From assembly GCA_041905785.1 (NCBI GenBank), contig JAYRKJ010000003.1, forward strand, positions 245,346-309,345: a stretch of DNA of 64,000 nt, written 5' to 3'. The DNA is from Roseateles_B sp041905785 (GTDB taxonomy: Bacteria > Pseudomonadota > Gammaproteobacteria > Burkholderiales > Burkholderiaceae_C). This document shows, piece by piece, positions 31,099-39,716 of the stretch; position 1 is the first letter of the stretch, and each line of letters starts with the position of its first letter. The notes under the pieces were generated by a model, which had not been told where the DNA came from, did no database searches, and saw only the letters and a list, made by a program, of their open reading frames with translations. A program made the translations under genes and the position numbers.

Positions 31099-32322
31099 TC
31101 AGACCACCTGACCGAGCTTGAAGATGGGAAGATACATGGCCACCACGATGCCGCCGATCAGCGTACCCAGTATCACGATGATGAAGGGCTCCATCAGGCT
31201 GGACAGGGCCTTGACGGCCTCGTCAACCTCTTCCTCGTAGAACTCGGCGGCCTTGGCCAGCATGTGATCCAGCGAGCCGGACTCTTCGCCAATGCCTGAC
31301 ATCTGCAACACCATCACTGGGAAAATGCCGGTGCTTTGCATTGAAGTAGTCAAGGCCGACCCGGTGGACACGTCGCGCTGAATTTTCTCGGTCGCTTCGC
31401 TGAACACCGCATTGCCTGAGGCGCCACCAACGGAGTCCAGGGCTTCCACCAGAGGCACGCCGGCCGCAAACATGGTGGCCAAGGTGCGTGTCCAGCGGGC
31501 GAGCGCGGACTTGTACAGCAAATCACCAAAGACAGGGATTCTGAGCAGCAGGCGGTCCATGGTCTTCTGCATCTTCTCTGAGCGTTTCCAACTCTGGAAG
31601 AAGAAATACAGCCCGCCGCCAATGCTGCCGAAAATCAGCCACCAATAGGCCACAAAAAACTCGGAGAGATGGATGACCACCAGCGTTGGTGCGGGGAGGT
31701 CCGCGCCGAAGGACGTGAATACGTCCTTGAAAGCCGGCACCACGAAGATCATGATCACGGCAAGCACGATGAATGCCACGACCATCACAGCAATCGGATA
31801 GGTCAATGCAGACTTGATCTTCTGCTTGATGGCCACCGTCTTTTCCTGGTAGATCGCCAAGCGATCCAGCAACTGCTCCAGGATGCCGCCCGCTTCACCG
31901 GCCTCGACCAGATTGCAATAGAGCGCGTCGAAGTACAGTGGGTGCTTGCGGAAGGCTGCCGACAGGCTTGTACCGGTCTCGACGTCTTGCCGGATGTCGT
32001 TGAGCAGCTTGGTCAGTCGAGGGTTGGTTGCGCCGCGGCCCACGATGTCGAAGGACTGCAGCAGGGGAACGCCGGCTCGCATCATGGTAGCCAGTTGGCG
32101 CGTGAAGACGGCGATGTCCTTTTGCTTGATGGCCTTGCCGCCGCTGGCGCGACGCTTCTTGACCCGGCTGACCAGAATGCCCTGGCGGCGCAGCGAGGCA
32201 CTCACCATGGCCTCGCCGCCGGCGCGCATTTCGCCGCGGACGACCTTGCCGTTGCGGTCCTTGCCTTCCCACTCGAAGACCTGCTCGTTCACACCCTTGG
32301 TGGTGCTCGCGCTTGTCGCCAT
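31099..32322 (-). CDS. pilC: Type IV pilus inner membrane platform protein PilC
   Basis: PilC is the integral platform that couples the PilB motor to pilin polymerisation. The 407-residue product has two type II secretion F domains, beginning FTRQLATMMRAGVPLLQSF (about residue 72) and WTRTLATMFAAGVPLVEAL (about residue 275), each followed by membrane helices. The ATG at 32322 has GGGAG five bases upstream; a GTG at 32328 lies too close to that site. Stop and pilD start are three bases apart. Confidence 0.96.
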   Translation of the reverse strand: MATSASTTKGVNEQVFEWEGKDRNGKVVRGEMRAGGEAMVSASLRRQGILVSRVKKRRASGGKAIKQKDIAVFTRQLATMMRAGVPLLQSFDIVGRGATNPRLTKLLNDIRQDVETGTSLSAAFRKHPLYFDALYCNLVEAGEAGGILEQLLDRLAIYQEKTVAIKQKIKSALTYPIAVMVVAFIVLAVIMIFVVPAFKDVFTSFGADLPAPTLVVIHLSEFFVAYWWLIFGSIGGGLYFFFQSWKRSEKMQKTMDRLLLRIPVFGDLLYKSALARWTRTLATMFAAGVPLVEALDSVGGASGNAVFSEATEKIQRDVSTGSALTTSMQSTGIFPVMVLQMSGIGEESGSLDHMLAKAAEFYEEEVDEAVKALSSLMEPFIIVILGTLIGGIVVAMYLPIFKLGQVV

Positions 32323-32407
32323 ATTCACTCCCGGGCATTACTGGCCCTGTTGTCGTTGCCGCGGAACCAGTCCGCGGTACTGCTTTGTCGGGTCGATGGT
32401 CTTGGTC

Positions 32408-34135
32408 CTACTCGTTGGTGGCGGCCAGCACCTCTTCCAGCGTGGTGACGCCCGCACGGACCTTGACCAGGCCGGACTGGCGCAGGTCCCGCACGCCTTC
32501 CTTGCGTGCCTGATCTGCGATATCGATGGCCGTGCCCTGGCTGAGGATGATGCGTTGGATGGCCTCGGTGATAGGCATGACCTGATACAAGCCCACCCGG
32601 CCCTTGTAGCCGTTATTGCACATGGAGCAACCCACGGCGCGGTAGGGGCGCCAGGAACCATCCAGCTCGTCTTCCTTGAAGCCGGCGCGCAGCATGGCCT
32701 CGCGTGGGTAATCCGCGGGAGCCTTGCAGTTCTCGCACAGACGGCGCGCCAGTCGCTGGGCGGTGATCAGCAGGACGCTGGAGGCAATGTTGAAGGGTGC
32801 GACTCCCATGTTCATCAGGCGCGTCAGCGTGGTTGGTGCATCGTTGGTGTGCAGCGTGGACATCACCATGTGCCCGGTTTGCGCGGCCTTGATGGCGATG
32901 TCCGCCGTTTCCAGATCCCGGATCTCACCCACCATGATCACGTCCGGATCCTGACGCAGGAAGGACTTCAGCGCTGCAGCAAAGGTCAGGCCGGCCTTGT
33001 CGTTGACGTTCACCTGATTGATGCCGGGCAGGTTGATTTCTGCGGGATCTTCAACGGTGGAAATGTTGACGCCCGGTTGGTTCAAGATGTTCAGACAGGT
33101 GTACAGCGACACCGTCTTGCCAGAACCCGTGGGACCGGTCACAAGAATCATCCCGTAGGGCCGCTGGATGCAGGCCATCAGCCGGTCCTTCTCCACCTTT
33201 TCGTAGCCCAGGGCATCGATGCCCAGCTTGGCGGAGGATGGGTCCAGGATACGGATCACGATCTTCTCGCCGAACAGCGTGGGCAGCGTCGAAACCCGGA
33301 AGTCGATGGACTTGGATCCGAACTTGAGCTTCATGCGCCCGTCCTGCGGCACACGCCGCTCGGCAATGTCCAGGCGTGAGATCACCTTGATGCGGGAGGC
33401 CAGCTTATCCTTGATGGCGACGGGGGGCTGGGTGATCTCGCGCAGTTCGCCATCGACGCGGAAGCGGACGCGGTAGCTGTATTCGTAGGGCTCGAAATGA
33501 AGATCGGACGCCCGCATGTTGATCGCGTCCACCAGCATCTTCTGCAGAAAACGCACGACGGGTGCGTCCTCCACATCGGCCATTTCCGGGGCATCTTCCT
33601 GCGGGGAGGCGTCCTCCTCGGCGATGTCGAAGTCGAAGTCGCCTCCAGCGATGGACTCCAGGGCTTCCGTCGCATTGGTACTGGTGCTGCCTTGCAGCAC
33701 CTTCTGCAGCTTGTCGTGTTCGACGATCACCCACTCAGGCGAGAGCTGGGTGGCAAACTTGATCCGCTCAACGATCTCGGGCTCGGTTGGATCGGCGCCG
33801 CCAATGAAGAGGCGGTTGCCGCGACGGCCCAGTGCGATGACCTGATACTGCTGCGACAGCTTGCTGTCGATGATGTTGTGCGGAAGCCGCTGTGCGTCGA
33901 GCGCGTTGAGGTCCAGCAGCGGCACGGCCAAAGCGGCCGACAGCGTGTGGGCGAGTTCACTCGGTGCGATCAGGTTTGCGCCGATCAGCGCGTTGACGAA
34001 GCTGATCTTTTTCTCGCGTGCCTGGCGTACGAGATCCTCTGCCTGCTTCACAGGCAGCTTGCCCGCATGCACGAGCACGCGGGCCACCCCGGACAGCATG
34101 GATGATGGATCGACCAGCGTTGAATCGGCTTGCAT
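32408..34135 (-). CDS. pilB: Type IV pilus assembly ATPase PilB
   Basis: PilB is the hexameric extension motor. The 575-residue product has an N-terminal GspE-type domain. The ATPase follows: Walker A GPTGSGKT near residue 332, the Asp box ISTVEDPAEI, Walker B DPDVIMVGEIRDLETAD and the His box MSTLHTNDAPTTLTRL. A zinc site is formed by CENC and CSMC. Arg-rich contacts appear in DLHFEPYEYSYRVRFRVDG. The ATG at 34135 fits the family start. The gap to pilC is 85 bases. Confidence 0.96.
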   Translation of the reverse strand: MQADSTLVDPSSMLSGVARVLVHAGKLPVKQAEDLVRQAREKKISFVNALIGANLIAPSELAHTLSAALAVPLLDLNALDAQRLPHNIIDSKLSQQYQVIALGRRGNRLFIGGADPTEPEIVERIKFATQLSPEWVIVEHDKLQKVLQGSTSTNATEALESIAGGDFDFDIAEEDASPQEDAPEMADVEDAPVVRFLQKMLVDAINMRASDLHFEPYEYSYRVRFRVDGELREITQPPVAIKDKLASRIKVISRLDIAERRVPQDGRMKLKFGSKSIDFRVSTLPTLFGEKIVIRILDPSSAKLGIDALGYEKVEKDRLMACIQRPYGMILVTGPTGSGKTVSLYTCLNILNQPGVNISTVEDPAEINLPGINQVNVNDKAGLTFAAALKSFLRQDPDVIMVGEIRDLETADIAIKAAQTGHMVMSTLHTNDAPTTLTRLMNMGVAPFNIASSVLLITAQRLARRLCENCKAPADYPREAMLRAGFKEDELDGSWRPYRAVGCSMCNNGYKGRVGLYQVMPITEAIQRIILSQGTAIDIADQARKEGVRDLRQSGLVKVRAGVTTLEEVLAATNE

Positions 34136-34338
34136 GACGAGCGGTGGGCTTCCCAACGAATTTCAGCGTAGGCCTTGCGCGCGAGTGCGTTCCATGAACG
34201 CGCGGGCGCGAGGTCTGCATCCGGCACTGTAAACCGAGCCCGGACCCACTGCGGCAGTGGAAAGCCCGGGAATCTCATGCAATCACACCACATCGGCCGA
34301 AGATTTGCGACCAGTTGTGTCTTGCGGATCCAAACGAA

Positions 34339-34360
34339 AACGGCGCCCGAAGGCGCCGTT
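34339..34360 (-). terminator. UUCG-loop terminator downstream of tRNA-Pro
   Basis: Read on the minus strand, AACGGCGCC and GGCGCCGTT form nine perfect pairs around a TTCG tetraloop, followed by TTTTCG. It lies 130 bases downstream of the tRNA 3' end. Confidence 0.7.
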
Positions 34361-34377
34361 GGTCTGACTGACTTTTT

Positions 34378-34400
34378 GATTGATCCTTTTTTGATCAATC
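34378..34400. repeat. AT-rich perfect palindrome GATTGATC / GATCAATC
   Basis: Eight-base arms at 34378-34385 and 34393-34400 flank a seven-base T-rich loop (CTTTTTT). It lies between tRNA-Pro and its terminator on the minus strand. A processing hairpin or protein site is possible. Confidence 0.5.
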
Positions 34401-34489
34401 CTTCCTGATCCGCTTCATGCTGAGTCAGCGTGCGGAAGTCTCCTGCAGAAGTCCCAAGCGAACATCGCTGCGGCTCCCGCTTTAAATCC

Positions 34490-34566
34490 TGGTCGGGGTG
34501 AGAGGATTCGAACCTCCGGCCTCTACGTCCCGAACGTAGCGCTCTACCAGGCTAAGCTACACCCCG
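34490..34566 (-). tRNA. proK: tRNA-Pro (anticodon CGG)
   Basis: A 77-base cloverleaf on the minus strand. The acceptor is CGGGGTG/CACCCCG, the D arm GCTT/GAGC, the anticodon stem CTACG/CGTAG around loop TTCGGGA, and the T arm GGAGG-TTCGAAT-CCTCT. The anticodon is CGG, reading CCG proline codons. The 3' ACCA is encoded. It closely resembles E. coli proK. Confidence 0.96.
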
Positions 34567-34660
34567 ATTTGTTCTTCGTGTTCAGTTCCCTCTGCTGCTC
34601 TTGCAAGCGCCCAGGTGATGGCGTCTTGCAAAGCGTCGCTAGATGGTCCGCTAAACGCCG

Positions 34661-34727
34661 CTAGTGGCCCCTAGTGGCCCCTAGTGGCCCCTAGTGGCCC
34701 CTAGTGGCCCCTAGTGGCCCCTAGTGG
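34661..34727. repeat. Decamer tandem array CTAGTGGCCC x 6.7
   Basis: Six identical copies of CTAGTGGCCC (34661-34720) plus the partial copy CTAGTGG (34721-34727) lie just beyond the 3' end of ispB. The ispB stop codon (TAG on the minus strand, 34723-34721) is inside the last partial copy. There are no spacers, so this is a minisatellite and not a CRISPR. Confidence 0.95.
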
Positions 34728-35710
34728 GATCTGTTCACCGACAGAAACGCGAATTCTAGCAGAGCTTCGCGCCATTTGTTAAGAGGTAGCAGCGAAAGTT
34801 TTTCGCGGGCATGTTCGGCTTCCTGTCGCGCGGCCTCGCGGGTGGCCTCCAGGGCGCCTGTGCTCTGGACGATCTCGATGATGTCCGGCAGGCGCTCGAC
34901 TTCGCCGTACTGGATGGCGTGCCGAATCAGCTCGCGCTGCGAGGTGCTGCCGCGTTCCATGGCTATCAGCAGGGGTAGTGTCGGCTTGCCTTCGCGCAGG
35001 TCGTCGCCCACGTTCTTGCCCAGGGCTTGGGTGTCGCCTTCGTAGTCCAGCACGTCGTCGATCAGCTGGAAGGCCGTGCCCAGGGCTCGACCATAGGCCG
35101 CGCAGGCTTCCTCGATGCCGGGGGGGGCGTCGGCAAGTACGGCGCCCAGGCGTGCACTGGCCTCGAAAAGCTTGGCGGTCTTGTAGCGGATGACGCGCAG
35201 ATAGTCCTCGACCGAGATGTCCGGGTCGTGCATGTTCATCAGTTGCAGGACCTCGCCTTCGGCGATGATGTTGGTGGCTTCGGCCAGCACCTCCAGCACG
35301 CGCATCCGGTTGCTCGAGACCATCATCTGGAAGGCGCGCGAGTAGAGGAAGTCGCCGACGAGGACGCTGGCCGCGTTGCCGAACAGGGCGTTGGCTGTTT
35401 GCTTGCCGCGGCGCAGCGAGGACTCGTCAACGACGTCGTCGTGCAGCAGGGTTGCCGTGTGGATGAACTCCACGACCGCGGCCAACTCGAACCGCTCCGC
35501 TCCCTGGAAACCAAGGGCGTTGGCAAACAGCAGGACCAGCTTGGGGCGCATGCGCTTGCCGCCCGCGTGGACGATGTAGCCGGCAATCTGGTTGACGAGG
35601 GTGACGTCGGAGGTCAGGCGGCGCGCGATGACGGCATCGACCTCGCGCATGTCCGCATCCAGCGCGGCAAGGACCTCTTGAAAGGGGGACGAGGCAGACA
35701 GGGCGTGCAC
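34721..35710 (-). CDS. ispB: Octaprenyl (polyprenyl) diphosphate synthase
   Basis: IspB lengthens farnesyl diphosphate to the polyprenyl chain of ubiquinone. The product carries both Asp-rich motifs of trans-prenyltransferases, LLHDDVVDES and LIDDVLDYEGD, with the GGKRMRPKL substrate site. With the GTG at 35710 the protein has 329 residues, close to E. coli IspB (323). An ATG at 35791 would add 27 residues, but a TATAAT box lies at 35744-35739, between the two starts, which favours the GTG. The gene is divergent from rplU and ends inside a decamer repeat array. Confidence 0.92.
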   Translation of the reverse strand: MHALSASSPFQEVLAALDADMREVDAVIARRLTSDVTLVNQIAGYIVHAGGKRMRPKLVLLFANALGFQGAERFELAAVVEFIHTATLLHDDVVDESSLRRGKQTANALFGNAASVLVGDFLYSRAFQMMVSSNRMRVLEVLAEATNIIAEGEVLQLMNMHDPDISVEDYLRVIRYKTAKLFEASARLGAVLADAPPGIEEACAAYGRALGTAFQLIDDVLDYEGDTQALGKNVGDDLREGKPTLPLLIAMERGSTSQRELIRHAIQYGEVERLPDIIEIVQSTGALEATREAARQEAEHAREKLSLLPLNKWREALLEFAFLSVNRSH

Positions 35711-35738
35711 TCTGGGCTCACTTTTGGGCGAAGCTGAG

Positions 35739-35744
35739 ATTATA
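35739..35744 (-). promoter_or_regulatory. Candidate -10 box (TATAAT) for ispB
   Basis: A perfect TATAAT is read on the minus strand 28 bases before the GTG chosen as the ispB start. No good -35 is seen at 16-18 bases upstream, so the promoter is tentative. Confidence 0.4.
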
Positions 35745-35829
35745 GGAAGGGCGCAGAGGGCAGATGCTCTTGGCTGCTGACTGGCGGGCATGCTTGCGTC
35801 GGTGGCTCCCCACGGCGAGGTGTGGGTGC

Positions 35830-35859
35830 TTGAAACGGGAGGGTTGGGCGTGTTATAGT
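35830..35859 (+). promoter_or_regulatory. Sigma-70 promoter for rplU-rpmA
   Basis: TTGAAA (35830-35835) is 18 bases from TATAGT (35854-35859), the best promoter match in the ispB/rplU spacer. Transcription would start near 35866, leaving a leader of about 187 bases before rplU. Confidence 0.65.
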
Positions 35860-35944
35860 CACCGGCTCTGCGCGCATTGCGTGCGGAGACTTAGGCCTGT
35901 GGGTCTCGTGGCATTGCCGTGAGTGCTTCGCTGTGGCGGGTGCT

Positions 35945-36014
35945 CAGTGTATATCGATGTATATCGGCGTAAGGTGTACGTCGGTGCATGTAGGTGCATG
36001 TAGGTGTATGTAGG
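35945..36014 (+). repeat. Degenerate 10-bp repeat tract in the rplU leader
   Basis: The leader shows a strict ten-base period. Units TGTACGTCGG, TGCATGTAGG, TGCATGTAGG and TGTATGTAGG run from 35975 to 36014. Before them come CAGTGTATAT and CGATGTATAT and a diverged unit. The tract ends about 40 bases before the rplU start. Confidence 0.8.
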
Positions 36015-36052
36015 TGCTGCGGGCAGCAGGTGGTTTCATTGAAAGGGCTGAT

Positions 36053-36364
36053 ATGTACGCGGTCATAAAAACCGGTGGCAAGCAATACAAGGTTGCTGCT
36101 GGCGAAAAGATCAAGGTAGAACAGATTGCTGCGGAAGTTGGCCAAGAGATCGTGATCGATCAAGTTCTCGCCGTGGGTAACGGCGCCGAACTGAAGATCG
36201 GCACTCCCTTGGTTGCTGGCGCGAGCGTCAAGGCCACCGTGGTGGCACAGGGCAAGCACGACAAGGTGCGCATCTTCAAGCTGCGTCGTCGCAAGCACTA
36301 CAAGAAGAGCCAAGGCCATCGCCAGACCTACACCGAGCTGGAAATCAGCGCGGTGAACGGCTGA
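36053..36364 (+). CDS. rplU: 50S ribosomal protein L21
   Basis: L21 binds 23S rRNA. The 103-residue product starts MYAVIKTGGKQYKV and contains the family segment KVRIFKLRRRKHYKKSQGHR near the C-terminus. AAAGGG precedes the ATG. It is followed after 34 bases by rpmA, the near-universal L21-L27 pair, and then by obgE. Confidence 0.98.
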   Translation: MYAVIKTGGKQYKVAAGEKIKVEQIAAEVGQEIVIDQVLAVGNGAELKIGTPLVAGASVKATVVAQGKHDKVRIFKLRRRKHYKKSQGHRQTYTELEISAVNG

Positions 36365-36398
36365 TCCCACGCTCTCGCAACAGTTCAAGGAGTAATCC

Positions 36399-36656
36399 AT
36401 GGCACAGAAAAAGGGCGGCGGCTCGACTCGAAACGGCCGCGATTCCAAACCGAAGATGCTGGGCGTGAAGGTGTACGGCGGCCAGGCCATCTCGGCCGGC
36501 TCCATCATCGTGCGTCAGCGCGGCACCAAGTTCCACGCCGGCACCAATGTCGGCATGGGCAAGGACCACACCCTGTTCGCTCTGGTGGACGGTACCGTGT
36601 CCTTCACCACCAAGGGCGAAGCCAATCGCTCGACCGTGGTCGTGACGCCGGTCTGA
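36399..36656 (+). CDS. rpmA: 50S ribosomal protein L27
   Basis: L27 reaches the peptidyl-transferase centre with its N-terminus. The 85-residue product begins MAQKKGGGSTRNGRDSKPK, the form that needs only initiator Met removal, and contains GVKVYGGQAISAGSIIVRQRG. AAGGAG is placed correctly before the ATG. The gene ends the L21-L27 transcript at a strong terminator. Confidence 0.98.
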   Translation: MAQKKGGGSTRNGRDSKPKMLGVKVYGGQAISAGSIIVRQRGTKFHAGTNVGMGKDHTLFALVDGTVSFTTKGEANRSTVVVTPV

Positions 36657-36727
36657 GTCTTCAGACCTGACCGAGGCGGTGCGGTGGCAGCAGCCGGCCA
36701 CACCGTTCATACTGAGCGTTCAAACTG

Positions 36728-36759
36728 AGCCCCGGCACGCCCGGGGCTTTGTTTTTTTT
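36728..36759 (+). terminator. Strong terminator after rpmA
   Basis: AGCCCCGG (36728-36735) pairs with CCGGGGCT (36741-36748) around CACGC, followed by TTG and a run of eight T. Confidence 0.9.
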
Positions 36760-36836
36760 GCGGCTGCAAACCCGGTGAGGCCCCAGTTGCGGGCCTGCCT
36801 TACCATGGCTCCTTCCGTGAGCCCGAGAAGCACGAT

Positions 36837-37916
36837 ATGAAGTTCGTAGACGAAGCCACCATCGATGTAGTGGCCGGCAACGGTGGTGCCGGCTGTGCCA
36901 GCTTCCGCCGCGAAAAGTTCATTCCCTTCGGCGGTCCGGATGGTGGCGATGGCGGTCGCGGCGGCAGCGTGTATGCCGTTGGCGACCTGAACCTGAACAC
37001 CTTGATCGACTACCGCTACGCGCGTCGCCACGAGGCGCGCAATGGCGAGGCCGGGCGCGGCTCAGACCAATACGGAGCCGCGGCCGACGACATCGTGCTG
37101 CGCATGCCCGTGGGCACCATCATCACCGACCTCGAGACGGGCGCGGTCATCGCCGAACTGCTGGAGCCCGGCGAGAGGGTGATGATTGCCAAGGGCGGCG
37201 ATGGAGGCTTCGGCAACCTGCATTTCAAGAGCAGCACCAACCGTGCCCCGCGCCAGAAGACGCCTGGCTGGCCCGGCGAGGCCAAGAAGCTGAAGCTGGA
37301 ATTGCGTGTGCTGGCGGATGTGGGGCTGCTGGGGCAGCCCAATGCGGGCAAGTCCACGCTGATCTCCGCGATCTCGAATGCGCGGCCGAAGATCGCCGAC
37401 TATCCGTTCACGACGCTGCATCCCAACCTCGGCGTGGTGCGCGTGGCGCCGGAGAAGAGCTTCGTCGTGGCCGACATTCCCGGCCTGATCGAGGGTGCCG
37501 CCGAAGGCGCCGGCCTGGGCCATCAGTTCCTGCGCCATCTGCAGCGCACGCGTTTGCTGTTGCATGTGGTGGACCTGGCTCCTTTCGACCCCGAGGTCGA
37601 TCCCGTGGCCGAGGCCCGGGCCATCGTGGCCGAGCTGAAGAAGTACGACGCTGCGCTGCACGAGAAGCCGCGCTGGCTGGTGCTCAACAAGCTGGACATG
37701 GTGCCCGAGGAAGAGCGTGCCAAGCGGGTGAAGGACTTCATCAAGCGCTACAAGTGGAAGGGGCCGGTCTTCGAGATTTCAGCCCTGACCCGTGAAGGCT
37801 GCCAGCCCCTGATCCACGCGATCTACGAGCATGTGGCTGCCCAGCAGCAGCACCATGTGGAGCCGGACGTGCGCTTCACGCCGGTGGAGGGCGGCGGCGA
37901 GGCGAGCACCTCATGA
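36837..37916 (+). CDS. obgE: Obg-family GTPase ObgE/CgtA
   Basis: ObgE is an essential GTPase tied to 50S ribosome maturation and stress control. The 359-residue product has the glycine-rich Obg domain (GGPDGGDGGRGGSVY, residues 1-158) and the G domain with P-loop GQPNAGKST near residue 165. DIPGLIEGAAEGAGLG is the G3 region, and the G4 motif is NKLDM. It follows rpmA, as in most bacteria, but behind a terminator. Its last bases overlap the proB start (ATGA). Confidence 0.97.
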   Translation: MKFVDEATIDVVAGNGGAGCASFRREKFIPFGGPDGGDGGRGGSVYAVGDLNLNTLIDYRYARRHEARNGEAGRGSDQYGAAADDIVLRMPVGTIITDLETGAVIAELLEPGERVMIAKGGDGGFGNLHFKSSTNRAPRQKTPGWPGEAKKLKLELRVLADVGLLGQPNAGKSTLISAISNARPKIADYPFTTLHPNLGVVRVAPEKSFVVADIPGLIEGAAEGAGLGHQFLRHLQRTRLLLHVVDLAPFDPEVDPVAEARAIVAELKKYDAALHEKPRWLVLNKLDMVPEEERAKRVKDFIKRYKWKGPVFEISALTREGCQPLIHAIYEHVAAQQQHHVEPDVRFTPVEGGGEASTS

Positions 37917-39031
37917 GTGCCGTGCTGCGCGACGCGCGACGCATCGTCGTCAAGGTCGGCTCCAGCCTGGTGACCAATGAAGGTCGGGGCGTGGATGCCG
38001 GTGCCATCGGCAACTGGTGCCGGCAGCTGGCCGCGCTGACGCGGCAGGGGCGCGAGGTGGTGATGGTCTCCAGCGGCGCCATTGCCGAAGGCATGAAGCG
38101 CCTGGGTTGGGCTTCCCGGCCCAAGGAAGTGCATGAGCTGCAGGCCGCAGCCGCCGTGGGGCAGATGGGTCTGGCCCAGATGTATGAAAGCAAGCTGCGC
38201 GAGCAGGGGTTGGGCAGCGCCCAGGTCCTGCTGACGCATGCCGATCTGGCCGATCGCGAGCGTTACCTCAACGCGCGCTCCACCTTGCTGACCCTGCTGC
38301 AGCACCGCGTGCTGCCCGTGATCAATGAGAACGACACGGTTGTCAACGACGAGATCAAGTTCGGGGACAACGACACCCTGGGCGCCCTGGTGGCGAACCT
38401 GGTGGAGGCCGACGCTCTGGTCATTCTGACCGACCAGAAGGGCCTGTACTCGGCAGACCCGCGCAAGGATCCTAATGCGCGCTTCATCGACGAAGCCATC
38501 GCAGGCACGCCCGAGCTCGAGGCGATGGCAGGCGGCGCGGGCTCCAGCATTGGCCGCGGCGGCATGATCACCAAGATCCTCGCCGCCAAGCGGGCAGCGG
38601 GCAGCGGCGCCAGCACGGTGATCGCCTGGGGCCGCGAGCCGGATGTGCTGCTGCGGCTGGCGGCGGGCGAGTCCATCGGCACGGCCTTGCTGGCCAGCAC
38701 GGCCAAGCAGGCCGCGCGCAAGCAATGGATGCTGGATCATCTGCAGATGCGCGGCGCGGTCGTCGTCGATGCGGGCGCGGCACTGAAGCTGCGCGAGGAA
38801 GGCAAGAGCCTGCTACCCATCGGCGTGCGCGAGGTGCAGGGAGAGTTCCATCGCGGCGATGTGATCGCGGTGCACGACCCCGCAGGTGCCGAGTTGGGGC
38901 GTGGCTTGTCCAACTACTCCAGCGCCGAGGCCCGCCTGATTGCCCGCAAGCCGTCCTTCGAGATCGAAGCGGTACTGGGCTATGCCGCCGAGCCCGAGCT
39001 CATCCATCGCGACAACCTCGTGCTGCGCTGA
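37913..39031 (+). CDS. proB: Glutamate 5-kinase
   Basis: ProB phosphorylates glutamate in the first step of proline synthesis. The 372-residue product has the amino-acid kinase domain (IVVKVGSSLVTNE, VSSGAIAEGMKRLG, NENDTVVNDEIKFGDND, LTDQKGLYSADPR) and a C-terminal PUA domain (RGAVVVDAGAALKL onward), typical of the longer enzymes. The start overlaps the obgE stop by four bases. Confidence 0.97.
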   Translation: MSAVLRDARRIVVKVGSSLVTNEGRGVDAGAIGNWCRQLAALTRQGREVVMVSSGAIAEGMKRLGWASRPKEVHELQAAAAVGQMGLAQMYESKLREQGLGSAQVLLTHADLADRERYLNARSTLLTLLQHRVLPVINENDTVVNDEIKFGDNDTLGALVANLVEADALVILTDQKGLYSADPRKDPNARFIDEAIAGTPELEAMAGGAGSSIGRGGMITKILAAKRAAGSGASTVIAWGREPDVLLRLAAGESIGTALLASTAKQAARKQWMLDHLQMRGAVVVDAGAALKLREEGKSLLPIGVREVQGEFHRGDVIAVHDPAGAELGRGLSNYSSAEARLIARKPSFEIEAVLGYAAEPELIHRDNLVLR

Positions 39032-39054
39032 GACCGGGCAGCCGCATGACCATT

Positions 39055-39084
39055 GACAAAGGCCCGCTTCGGCGGGCCTTTGTC
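39055..39084. terminator. Bidirectional terminator between proB and rppH
   Basis: A 13-pair perfect stem, arms 39055-39067 and 39072-39084, is capped by a TTCG loop. It sits between the convergent proB and rppH genes, with A/T-rich positions on both arms. Confidence 0.85.
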
Positions 39085-39098
39085 ATGGGGCGGAGGCT

Positions 39099-39716
39099 TC
39101 AGTGCTCGGCGCCGTCGTCGCCCGGCCCCAGCGGTGGCTCTGCGACGGCTTCCTCGCCTGTCGAGGCGCTGCGGCCGCCGCCGTGGTCATGCCGATGCTG
39201 CTGCGGGCGCATGCCAGCGCGCAGATAGCGGTTGTGATGGCTCGTGCGTGGCAGAAAGCGCGCGAGCTCGGTGAGCGCCATCTGATAGACGCCCCGCTTG
39301 AACTCGATCACGGCATCCAGAGGGACCCAATAGTCGTTCCAGCGCCAGGCGTCGAATTCCGGGTGGTCGGTGGCACGCAGGTTCATGTCGCTGTCGCGGC
39401 CCATCAGCTGCAGCAGGAACCAGATCTGTTTCTGGCCACGGTAATGGCCACGTGCGTCGCGGCGAATGTAGTGCTCGGGCACTTCATAGCGCAGCCAGTC
39501 GCGCGTGCGCGCAATGATGCGCACATGCTCGGACCTCAAGCCCACTTCTTCGTGGAGCTCTCTGAACATCGCCTGCTCGGGCGTTTCGCCATGCTTGATG
39601 CCCCCTTGCGGGAACTGCCAGGAGTGGGTGCGAATGCGCTTGCCCCAGAACACTTCGTTCCGGTGGTTGAGCAGGATGATGCCGACGTTGGGCCTGAAGC
39701 CTTCACGGTCGAGCAT
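39099..39716 (-). CDS. rppH: RNA pyrophosphohydrolase (Nudix) RppH
   Basis: RppH removes pyrophosphate from mRNA 5' ends, starting RNase E-dependent decay. The 205-residue product has the N-terminal REGFRPNVGIILLN block and the Nudix box GGIKHGETPEQAMFREL followed by HEEVGL. YRGQKQIWFLL is a family signature. The C-terminal 35 residues are Arg/His/Gly-rich and outside the conserved core. The ATG at 39716 has GAGG six bases upstream. The frame stays open far upstream opposite proS, but only this part matches a family. It is divergent from proS, as often in Burkholderiales. Confidence 0.94.
   Translation of the reverse strand: MLDREGFRPNVGIILLNHRNEVFWGKRIRTHSWQFPQGGIKHGETPEQAMFRELHEEVGLRSEHVRIIARTRDWLRYEVPEHYIRRDARGHYRGQKQIWFLLQLMGRDSDMNLRATDHPEFDAWRWNDYWVPLDAVIEFKRGVYQMALTELARFLPRTSHHNRYLRAGMRPQQHRHDHGGGRSASTGEEAVAEPPLGPGDDGAEH

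Larger units (their letters stand above)
34136..34489. other. Spacer between pilB and tRNA-Pro
   Basis: No gene is visible in these 354 bases. The pilB-proximal half is plain GC-rich sequence where the pilB promoter should lie; I found no clear -35/-10 or -24/-12 pair. The distal half holds the tRNA-Pro terminator and an AT-rich palindrome, listed separately. Confidence 0.6.

Noticed and set aside
34661..34727. CRISPR array
   Set aside because: Repeat units are ten bases and directly adjacent, with no spacers and no cas genes.
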